From Ciona savignyi (taxonomy: Eukaryota > Chordata > Ascidiacea > Phlebobranchia > Cionidae): 64,000 nucleotides of DNA. Below the pieces are notes generated by a model that saw only the letters and a list, made by a program, of their open reading frames with translations, was not told the DNA's origin and searched no databases. The DNA lies in assembly GCA_000149265.1 (NCBI GenBank), contig CH003313.1:283160-347159 (forward strand), written 5' to 3'. The position numbers and the translations under genes are program-made. Numbering within the stretch: the first letter of the stretch is position 1; every line of letters starts with the position of its first letter. Below, one piece after another: positions 25,401 to 33,025 of the stretch.

Positions 25401-28235
25401 TTCACAGAGAATGTAAAGAAAGACTTGCTTGACAAAAAGAGCTTCTCTGCAAGTTAACACGACTCCTATTGGCTAAGTTAGTCACGTGTAAATTCGTGTA
25501 AAATCGATAGAAATAAGAGGCGAAGCCTTGAAAAAGAAAGGCTATCACTCCTCGCATTTTTAATATTTCTCCACGATAATCACAGAGAATAAAATATAGG
25601 GTTTCCTTGATCGAATGAGCCATAGCTGAGGTCTCTACCATTACGCATTGCGGAGAAATCGTTTTTTAGATTTGCACCCATTTATGTACAGTCGGGATGC
25701 CATGTTTTACCACCAACTCGCGATATATGGCGAGTTGGGAGGGAAAGAGTTAATAATTTAGGTTTATAAAGTCTATTGGAAAGGCCGGTTAAAGTTATTT
25801 GTACCAGAGATCAGTGGTGACTTTTAGAAGTGTCTCCTTATTGCATTTTATTTCTAAATGAATTAAGACCACTAAACCAGTATGGTAAACATCCATCTAT
25901 ATGTTTCATGTAAACTATATTTTTTGCAGAGAAACACGTAGCAGACGCCCGGCAAAGACCCTGATCAACTTGTGCAGCAATTTGCTTGCAGCTTACTTAA
26001 TATTTGTGCTTGGTGTATCACATACATCAAATCGTACAGCTTGTAAAGTGGTTGCCCTGCTTCTGCATTATTTCTTCCTTACTACTTGGTGCTGGATGTC
26101 TGTATATAGCTATGATATGTACATGTCGATTGTCAAGGTTTTTATTGTGTGTGTTATCTTTCTGTAGTTTACACATTCTAATATATCCATTGTAGTATTT
26201 AGGAAAAAAGTTGGTTCCTGAAGGTGGTAAAACAACAATTGTTATAATATCGACTATTTGCACAATACAGCATGCTCACATTTGACTTGTTTGAGCTATT
26301 ACTGTGTGTTGCAGAAGATGATTTGACATACAGTGAACTACCCTTTCATTAAAGTGGTAGATATTAAATGTACACAATTATGATAAAATATGTCACAATT
26401 ACTATAGTATAGATTATTTACATTTTATCCCTGTGATGGGAAAACATGGGTAATTATCAAACTTTGGCTTTCCGGGGCTATTTTAGTGTTTTGTTTAAGA
26501 TTAAGACATTCTTTATTTTTGGTATAGTCCATTAGTTCACTAGATTCAAGTGTTGTCTGTAAAATGCCTCACCAAAGAACATAACCTATTAGCTAACGAC
26601 AAACTATCTAGTACACCTCGACTGGACAAATTTCCATTTTAATAAACAAAACAATAAATTCCCAGGTCTTCCACAACAGTCCACACAAGTTTCTACAGCG
26701 AGCTGGAGCATTTGCATACATAACACCTTTTATAATCGTTTTAATATCTGCGTGTGTGACTATGGGCTACATTGACCTTCAAGTTAACAACACAGCTTTT
26801 GGAGTCCGTGAGTATGTTGTTTTATTTTATTTCGGCAGAAAGTTGATAGCCAGAAGGAGTAGTTCGAAACCAGATAATTGCTAATGTCCTTGCAAAAAGC
26901 ACAAACTTCAGGAACTGAAGGAACCATTAAATAATATCATGTACATTGCAATGTAAATACTTTACTCTATTGCGTCTTGTTCTAGTGGATGACCCGATGA
27001 AGTCTTCGTCTTATATTTCCACCCACATGTGCTGGCTACATGGGAATGCTCTCTACCTCTCATTTCTCCTCCCTGTTGGAGTGATGCTTCTCTTCAACAT
27101 GTTTGTCTTCGTATCCGTGACCCGGGAGCTTTCACTGAACAACGTATCAGTGAGTTATGTGTGATAGAGAGAATTATACTAATGTTTACCTTCAGTGATG
27201 AGATAATAAAAGTAGTTTAACATCCCTTACACAGGAAAGCACCAGATTCACAAGTTTTGACAGTTAAGTTACACAAGCTATTTTGTGTTTAGCATTAGTT
27301 TCTCTTTTAATGGCTTTGACTCGATTGATAAATACCATGTTCTAATAGTCATTGTATAACTGTGTACTGTGGTATGCTAGATATTATAAGCTTACTGTGT
27401 GTTTCCAACATCAGAAAAAAAACAGTACTGTCGTACTAAAGTGTACAATTTATTTCTCAGGTTAGATCAGCAAATTTAAAACGTTCTACAAAACAATCAC
27501 TTACAATTGCCATCACCATGACTTCATTAATGGGCCTGACGTGGATCTTGGCTTACTTTATTCTTATATCTATGGATATTACCTATGTCACTGTTTTCAG
27601 TTGGCTTTTTGTTCTAACCAACACTTTGCAGGTAATCATTGAATATATATAATTTGTTGAAATGTACACTATTCTGTGTGCTTTGTTAATAAGCAGCTTT
27701 TTTGTTTTAAATATTGACGTCACTACATCTATTTTATAAACATACATTTACATCTAGCTTGGTTCAAATAACTTGTTCAATCATGGGGAATAAAGTGTCT
27801 GAACATTTTGGATACTGGATCAGTTGTATTGTGTTTTACTGTGTATATTTCTGTCATTTCGTACTTTGCATTTTTGCATATAATTATTTAAAACATATGT
27901 AAATTGACCAGTATACAAACTTTGCGGCTTAGTTGTGATGATCTAGATTAAACTGCACAACTGTTTTGCATCCACCACACAATGGTGTGTTCCTTTTGAA
28001 CAAATTGTTTGTTTTCCAGGGCTTCTTTATATTTTTTCTCACATCAGTTAGAAGATCAGACATGCGTTCCGTTTGGTTGACACCATTCCGCAAACTTACT
28101 TCTCGAAGTACAGAATTCCCAGACACCTATGTCAAGTCATCTCGTAGTAAAAGCACCTACTCACTTAAAGAAGTTGCAACTGCTCCATTGCCCGATGCTA
28201 ATTTCAAGAAGTCAGACAGTTTCAGTAAAATTTAG
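10448..28235 (+). CDS. Adhesion GPCR with C-type lectin and EGF domains
   Basis: A 1,046-residue receptor in 20 exons: 10448-10511, 11229-11705, 15183-15263, 16826-16942, 18111-18227, 18691-18813, 19030-19155, 19532-19621, 19821-19933, 20591-20740, 20992-21183, 21799-21987, 22680-22832, 23223-23360, 23958-24067, 25930-26137, 26666-26807, 26986-27149, 27461-27631 and 28020-28235. All phases agree and the total is a multiple of three. Exon 1 encodes a signal peptide. Exon 2 is a complete C-type lectin domain (WVGG, CWHWLDG, NNW...EPNYG, WVDDEC, FYIC). Exons 3-7 encode a partial EGF and four EGF modules, three starting DIDEC (calcium-binding type). Exons 8-9 fit a hormone-receptor-like Cys region. 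Exons 10-14 form the GAIN domain, ending in a GPS (CVYW, DGCW, CLCSHLTNFA; predicted cleavage HL|T). Exons 15-20 carry seven TM helices, including GLTWILAYF in TM6. The exon 13 start and the exon 10 donor (CAG|GCGAGA, a GC-type site) are the least certain. Poly(A) signal AATAAA at 28355. Ligand unknown. Confidence 0.9.
13508..14290 (+). CDS. pcgf1: PCGF1-type Polycomb RING finger protein, intronless and nested
   Basis: A 260-residue nuclear protein of the PCGF family, the RING partner of RING1/RNF2 in variant PRC1 (H2A ubiquitination). The N-terminal RING spans about residues 31-70 with a full set of zinc ligands (CALC, ECSHTFCKSC, CPEC). It is followed by HETQPLMNLRSDRVMQDIVY and KLVPNL, which match PCGF1 better than BMI1, PCGF3 or PCGF5. 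The C-terminal half is a RAWUL ubiquitin-like domain (HRYEFDEKLYLQLML, KYVRRPCRAAVWHLKKII, SFTLLVQSV). The stretch between the last two blocks looks shorter than in vertebrate PCGF1. The gene is one open exon on the same strand inside intron 2 of the adhesion GPCR, which suggests an old retrocopy or loss of introns. A pyrimidine-rich acceptor (tttcactttag, near 13478) just upstream could serve a 5' UTR intron or spliced-leader addition. The ATG is the first in frame. Confidence 0.92.
   Translation: MNSPDEVKPVLQGSDLIVKIRSLNPHIVCALCAGYFIDATTISECSHTFCKSCIVKHLQTKKFCPECSQKVHETQPLMNLRSDRVMQDIVYKLVPNLFQAEQQREAEFYRSRGIDFSLSGSHLLNIGTPLKYTQQKVLRDTSEIDVPKIDARKIRNVLTAHRYEFDEKLYLQLMLHESMMEYFNGEHVTVGNFKFKEMPKYVRRPCRAAVWHLKKIISQQLQLGSEHVVSSLMLRKRLAKRHRTKTSSFTLLVQSVKCGS
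15503..15629 (+). pseudogene. Decayed third copy of the cbEGF exon
   Basis: This segment matches the 3' half of the cbEGF exon at 18111-18227 and about 60 bases of its downstream intron almost base for base, including the donor. The 5' half (acceptor, DIDEC, first cysteines) is not recognisable and the frame here is disrupted. It is best read as a dead duplicate exon. Confidence 0.75.
15758..16046 (-). repeat. tRNA-derived SINE, family A, near full length
   Basis: The most complete family A copy in the window, lying in intron 3 of the adhesion GPCR. It runs from GGATAGGATATTTATG to a tRNA-like end. On the minus strand that end reads as a GGTTAG A-box-like segment followed by a degraded B box (CAGGTTAGAAACTGG). 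About 290 bp. Confidence 0.8.
16999..17105 (+). repeat. SINE family A fragment
   Basis: A plus-orientation head fragment with a GGTTGGCTCAATTGC A-box-like start and the family blocks AAAGCACTTAGC and GACATTGCCGGAACCCAG. Confidence 0.6.
17180..17775. repeat. Diverged ~330-bp tandem-type repeat, locus 1
   Basis: It carries the same blocks as 29405-30180, such as CATGTCATGCC...CACAATCATGAT, TTCATTTTAGGGTATT and CATGTTGTCTAAC. Partial second units are visible with an internal deletion. It lies in an adhesion GPCR intron and is not coding. Confidence 0.65.
18919..18944. repeat. (GA)n microsatellite
   Basis: A run of alternating G and A of about 26 bases, in an adhesion GPCR intron. Confidence 0.9.
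22880..23157 (+). repeat. tRNA-derived SINE, family A, forward copy
   Basis: It starts with GGTGGGTTAGTGCC (A-box-like) and GCGGGTTCTAAACTGG (degenerate B box). It then carries CACTTAACGGACATTGCC and ends at GGATATCCTATCC. This fixes the orientation of the family: tRNA head first, GATAGGATA motif at the 3' end. Confidence 0.75.
24265..24540 (-). repeat. SINE family A, degenerate copy
   Basis: Weak but collinear similarity to family A (GTCGTCAGATCACT, GGTTACC, CAGTGT, a reversed head near CTAACCCATTAAGCT). It lies in the intron that also holds the TTAA transposon. Confidence 0.5.
24665..25753. mobile_element. Non-autonomous DNA transposon with TTAA target duplication (piggyBac-like)
   Basis: The ends are inverted repeats CTCTTTCACTCCC (24669-24681) and GGGAGGGAAAGAG (25737-25749), matching at 12 of 13 bases. 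TTAA flanks each end (24665-24668 and 25750-25753), the target duplication typical of piggyBac-class elements. A short subterminal hairpin (CCAACTCGC...GCGAGTTGG) lies near 25715-25738. The 1.06-kb interior has no transposase-like frame, so it would need a transposase in trans. It sits in the intron between the TM1 and TM2-3 exons of the adhesion GPCR. Confidence 0.78.
26408..26615 (-). repeat. SINE family A, degenerate copy
   Basis: It carries family blocks in order: TTTATCCCTGTGATGGGAAAA, a diverged centre, CCATTAGTTCACTAG and CTCACCAAAGAACATAACC. It lies in an adhesion GPCR intron. Confidence 0.6.
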
Positions 28236-28709
28236 TTGTCTTGACTTTTGGTTTTATTTTTTATTTCTTTTACTTTTATCTTTTAACAAACTAGTATTAC
28301 AATTTAGTCACCATTGTTTAATATTCGGCATAACACTTCTGGTTTACCAACAAAAATAAAATAAAACATTTCTTACCGAATTGCATGTTTGGTTTCATCA
28401 TTACAATAATCTCCTTTTTCTACTCGCTATACATTTAATTTCCTGACTTTTAGCGCGTACCTTATTAACTCAAAGTGGGTATGGTATATGATGAGAATCG
28501 TTTCTCCCCACAGAAAATAAAAACCATCACTATTTCCATGAACGTTGTGTCGTTTTCTTTGCATATATTATTGTATGTTTGTACTTGCTAAATCACATGT
28601 AAATTTTAGTTTTGCATGAGTTTCATATGTACTGTATAATAATACAATGATTTTAAACAATTTACTGAATATGTTAATGGATTGCAAAGATTGTTAAGTT
28701 CATTTGTTG

Positions 28710-28843
28710 GGATAGGATATTCATGTTTATCCCCGTGAATGGGAAAACCTAGGGGGTTATCACACGGGCAATCGTCAGATCACCTCGCGCCCACCATAGG
28801 GTTCTCGGAACTATTGCAGTGTGTTGTGTATGATTCACAGTCT
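28710..28843 (-). repeat. SINE family A, truncated
   Basis: A well-preserved 3' part of family A (GGATAGGATATTCATGTTTA, GATCACCTCGCGCCCACC, CAGTGTGTTGTGTATGATTC). It breaks off just before the foldback element. Confidence 0.75.
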
Positions 28844-28902
28844 TTGCATTGCCACATATTCAAATTATCAGTGCGTACTTAACTTGCATAATTGAATTAA
28901 AA

Positions 28903-29338
28903 ATTAGCGCGCTGTTAATTTAAGTGCGCGCACTTAATTTAACAGCGCGCTGGTAACCTTTCACCTGGCCAAGAGTGTCATAATTTATCTGTTTACGCCA
29001 AACAATTTTGCCGCAAGGTAGCGTATAGACTGTTGAGTCGAATTATGACACTCTTGGCCAGGTAAAAGGTTACCAGCGCGTTGGTAGATTAAGTGCGCTC
29101 ACCTAAATTAACAGCGCGCTGAATGGTGATAGTGATGGCCAACGACGGTGGATGTTTTTGTTAGCAAGTTAAGTGCGCGCTGGTAATTTATAAACACGTA
29201 CTCATGCAATTTGTAAACGCTTTGACAATTTTGCCGAATGATAGCGTAAATAGTTGAATTATGACACCCTGGGCCAGGTGAAGGTTACCAGCGTGCTGGT
29301 AAGTTGAGTGCGCGCACTTAAATTAAAAGCGCGCTGAT
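28903..29338. repeat. Foldback element: near-perfect palindrome plus tandem GCGCGC arms
   Basis: Positions 28906-28951 form a 46-bp palindrome centred on GCGCGC, imperfect at one symmetric pair. A longer inverted repeat pairs about 28903-28985 with 29041-29124 around a loop of about 55 bases. The loop-plus-right-arm unit then repeats in direct orientation, more diverged, at about 29212-29338. Shared blocks are TTATGACAC, GGCCAGGT, GGTTACCAGCG and AGCGCGCTGA. Confidence 0.85.
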
Positions 29339-29404
29339 TTTACTAAATTATGACATCGATGGCCAACCATAGTATTGTAACAATTCCTAAACTTTCAATG
29401 CGAT

Positions 29405-30180
29405 TCGATCACTCCTTTTCATAGATGCCGGGGAGATATGGCATGTCTGTCACAATCATCATTTAGGAACAAATCTTAATTTTAGGGTATTTTCCTAGTT
29501 AGTTTTTTTTTTCAAGTGGAAAAGCAGTAGCTAACCTACTAACATTCCAACAAATGTGATTTAAATTGGAGCTACCGTTCAAGGCCTATATGCCACCAAA
29601 ATCTTAATTTTGGAGAAAAAAAACGTATTGGTTTTTAACGTTCTTGAGGAATTTCCCTGAATTTATCACTCAAAAATTTGGTTTCTGCATATCAAGACCA
29701 TACTATCTAACAAATGACAAAGTTTCATTGCAATTCCATTACCCATTCTGCTAGATGTCGGAGAGACATGTCATGCCAGCAGTCACAATCATGATTTAGA
29801 AACAAATCTTCATTTTAGGGTATTTTCCTAGGTAATTTTTTATTTCTATTACTTGTTAAATTAGTGGCTAATGCACTTACATTTCACCAAATCTGATTCA
29901 AATTGTAGCAGCCGTTTAAGCGCTATGCCCAAAAAGCTAACTTTTTAGAAAAATACCGTTTTGGTTTTTAACTTCCCAGGAGAATTCCCCTCAATTTATC
30001 ACCCAAATTTTTTTTTTTTTTTGTATATCTAGATCATGTTTTTAACAAATGACACAGTTTTATAACGATTGCAATATTCCTTCTGGTAGATTTCGGGGCG
30101 ACATGCCATGGCTGTCAAGCGTTTGACAAAAAAACGAAAAAAACGGACAAAACAATATAAGAATATTCCCATTGGGAAAA
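29405..30180. repeat. Diverged tandem repeat, ~330-bp unit, locus 2
   Basis: Equivalent blocks (a CGGGGAGA/CGGAGAGA core followed by CATGTC or CATGCC) start near 29427, 29756 and 30093, giving spacings of about 329 and 337. The same unit is found at 17180-17775. No reading frame is conserved, so it is satellite-like or a non-coding element array. Confidence 0.7.
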
Positions 30181-30394
30181 ATGAGACCTATAACTAACAA
30201 TTAATAAACTGGTATTACGACTCAGAGACTAAACCGGGTTGATTATTGAAATAGTTCTGAATCTGTCGTGTTAAATAAGAGGTTTGTGAGGTTACAATGA
30301 CAATTAACAAGTCCACATCATTGGGTCCAATGGACGGATAATCGAATGCCGGATAAACGAGGGACGGATAATCGAGGAAGCACTGTACTTGTCT

Positions 30395-30459
30395 TTGTGT
30401 GCGTGTGCGTGTGCGTGTGCGTGTGCGTGTGCGTGCGTGCGTGTGTGTGTGTGTGTGTT
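30395..30459. repeat. (GTGTGC)n/(GT)n microsatellite
   Basis: Repeated GTGTGC hexamers passing into GCGT and then GT dinucleotides. An alternating purine-pyrimidine run of this kind is Z-DNA-prone. Confidence 0.9.
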
Positions 30460-31351
30460 TCTAAAAAATTAAACAGTACGTACCGTGTCTTTAAAATTCA
30501 TGCTGTATTCATATAAATAAAACCACACCTTTGTTCACCTTTTTGGGATCAGTCTGTTAAACCAACCAATTACGTCAGTGGAAACCACCTTGGCTTGTTG
30601 GTTCCATTGTTTGTTGTTTTCCAAAGTGTAAGTGAATAGTTGAACCACCAAAAATTAAAAAGATATAGTTTGCCAAACATAGTCGTCTAGAAATTAATTG
30701 GATTCTATTCAAAAACGTATTGGCTGTCTGTAAATTTTTGTTTTTACTGACTGAGCTAATCGTTCAACAATAGGATATGACAGGGTATTCATGTTTCTCC
30801 TGTTAATTAAAAAACGAGGGGGTTAACACACAAGCAATCGTCAGATCACCTCGACCAGTTTATCGTTAAAAATTCATTGTTATTTTAAAGTTGTTTAACA
30901 ACATCGTAAAAAATTGAGATAAATTACCAGGTAATGATAAAGTTTGAATAACTCTATTTAAAGAGCCCAATTATTATTTTGGTGAACTAATTTGTAAAGA
31001 GACTTTGGAATGGCGTCAATCCGTTGCCCTGCGTGAGAAGTAAACTATAAAGTGAAAGTGGAAATTCTATTGATATCCGTCAAATTTGTTTAAATGTTTG
31101 GTACCAAGTGTAAGACCTACGGTTATTTTACTATAGATTAAGAAAGATCTATGCTAGCCTAATTAAAAAAAATAAGAAAGGTTAGATCCCGCTTGTAAGC
31201 TTAGACCTAGTTGATTTAAGCTGTTCTTTACTGTTGTTTTTATATGTTGCAGTATTGCTTTCTATGCAGTAGGTTAATTAGGATTAAAATGTACGCAAGC
31301 AGTTTGTAAACAGGTATATTGCACTTCATTGTGAGAGATTACACTAAGAAA

Positions 31352-32407
31352 ATGGAAATTACGGAGGAGAAAACACAGAAACATCTTCCTGACAATACAG
31401 CATTCAAGCAACAACGTTTACCAGCATGGGCCCCAATTTTATCAGCAAAATCTACTCTGCCAATATTTTTTATTGTATCCATTGCATTTGTACCTATTGG
31501 AGTTGTACTGTTAGTAACCTCTGAAGCTGTAGTGGAGTTCCAATATGATTATACTGATTGCATGTCAGCTGAAAACCCAGGTATCCGATGTAGTTTATTG
31601 AGAATCAATCAATCATCAATGACACAACCTTGCACATGTGTTATTAACATTACACTGGGAACATCAATGGACGGAAATGTTTATGCCTACTACGGACTCA
31701 CTAACTTTTTCCAGAACCACCGTAGATATGTGAAATCAAGAGACGACAATCAACTTTTCGGGGTCCATGTTGCGACAACTTCAGTGTCAACTAGTTGTGC
31801 TCCTTATAACCTGTTCAATGATAACGGAACAATCCGTCCTATTGCCCCATGTGGAGCAATTGCAAACAGCATGTTTAACGATACTTTCACCTTTAGCCAA
31901 GGTTCCGCCCAAGTTCCTATTGTACGTACGGGAATTGCATGGCCCACTGATTATTCGGTTAAATTTAACAATCCATTTCCAACTAATGACCTAGATCAAG
32001 CATTCAGTCAATATGCAAAGCCTTCAAACTGGCAGAAGCCTGTGCAATCCTTGGATAGAAACTTGAGCACGAATAACGGATATAAGAACGAAGCTTTTAT
32101 AGTATGGATGCGCACAGCTGCTTTCTCACACTTTAGAAAACCATACGGAATTCTAAATAGAGTTGCTGGATACACAAATGGATTGCCCAGTGGTCAATAC
32201 ACATTACTTGTCGATTATAACTTTCCTGTCACTGCTTTTGGGGGAAGGAAACGGTTTATTTTGAGCACAACATCTTGGATGGGGGGAAAGAACAATTTTC
32301 TTGGGGTTGCTTACATTGTATTTGGGGGTATGTGCTTTATCGGAGGCATTCTCCTAACAATGATTCATCTTCACGCCAGAAACACAAGAGAAGTAAATTT
32401 CAAGTGA
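31352..32407 (+). CDS. tmem30a: TMEM30/CDC50-type P4-ATPase flippase subunit
   Basis: A 351-residue protein (human TMEM30A is 361). It is the accessory subunit that lets P4-ATPase lipid flippases leave the ER and translocate phosphatidylserine. A cytoplasmic tail with FKQQRLPAWAPILSA leads into TM1 (LPIFFIVSIAFVPIGVVLL). A large ectodomain follows, with paired cysteines, N-glycosylation sequons and the signatures YYGLTNFFQNHRRYVKSRDD, PIAPCGAIANSMFNDT and EAFIVWMRTAAF. SWMGGKNNFLG precedes TM2. It is one exon with no intron in the coding part. The first ATG in frame follows an in-frame stop-free leader, and an acceptor-like CAG near 31312 could mark a 5' UTR splice or spliced-leader site. AATAAA at 32481. 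Whether it is orthologous to TMEM30A or TMEM30B is not decided; the name is by similarity. Confidence 0.95.
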   Translation: MEITEEKTQKHLPDNTAFKQQRLPAWAPILSAKSTLPIFFIVSIAFVPIGVVLLVTSEAVVEFQYDYTDCMSAENPGIRCSLLRINQSSMTQPCTCVINITLGTSMDGNVYAYYGLTNFFQNHRRYVKSRDDNQLFGVHVATTSVSTSCAPYNLFNDNGTIRPIAPCGAIANSMFNDTFTFSQGSAQVPIVRTGIAWPTDYSVKFNNPFPTNDLDQAFSQYAKPSNWQKPVQSLDRNLSTNNGYKNEAFIVWMRTAAFSHFRKPYGILNRVAGYTNGLPSGQYTLLVDYNFPVTAFGGRKRFILSTTSWMGGKNNFLGVAYIVFGGMCFIGGILLTMIHLHARNTREVNFK

Positions 32408-33025
32408 AATAAAGTTAAAATAATTTTGCACAAACCTCACTTTTATAATCTTTTTAAACTGCTTCATTCTTTAAGATTTTAATAAACGTAATGGTATTAG
32501 TTTTCCACTGTGATTTTAGTTTTCCACCCTGCACACGCTTTTTATTGAGTTCACTTTATGTAGTTTGTATCGTTGTTCCACTTACCTTTCTAATTTAGTT
32601 TTTTGTAGCCTTTCTAGTTATTGTTCGACCAGTAGCAATACTGTAAATACAATTTATTGTTTTCATACTTTTTTATTGATGTATTGCAATATAAATCAGA
32701 CACATCAAGTACAGGAAAAAGAAAACACTTGGATTGTCAAGCAATAAAAGTAAAACACCACCTTATATTATAATATACCAAACATTTTTACTAAATTTCG
32801 ATTACTTACACCAAAATCACTTCTTATAACATATTAAAGGTGATGATCATATGTGAACTTTTTAACACTAAATGAACTAAGTGACTAGAGGATATCACTT
32901 GGCTCTCAAAACGGACCCTGAAGGTAAATATTTTCAAGATATTTACAAGGTACACGAGATATTTACATAAAATATCCAGTCACTTCATAACAGATATCTT
33001 CTGGGAACACAATTTGATCGCATAA
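32408..33025. other. Convergent 3' region between TMEM30 and the WSB gene
   Basis: It contains the TMEM30 poly(A) signal (AATAAA, 32481-32486) and the presumed 3' UTR of the minus-strand WSB gene. No additional gene is seen. Confidence 0.6.

Larger units (their letters stand above)
28236..31351. other. Repeat-rich intergenic island
   Basis: Between the adhesion GPCR and TMEM30. It contains a truncated SINE, a foldback element, a diverged 330-bp tandem repeat, a GTGTGC microsatellite and a SINE fragment (30771-30856). No protein-coding exon is supported. The last few hundred bases before 31352 should include the TMEM30 promoter and 5' UTR. Confidence 0.6.

Noticed and set aside
25137-25641. 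Two minus-strand frames of 107 and 79 residues
   Set aside because: They lie inside the TTAA-flanked transposon and show no DDE motif or other transposase features.
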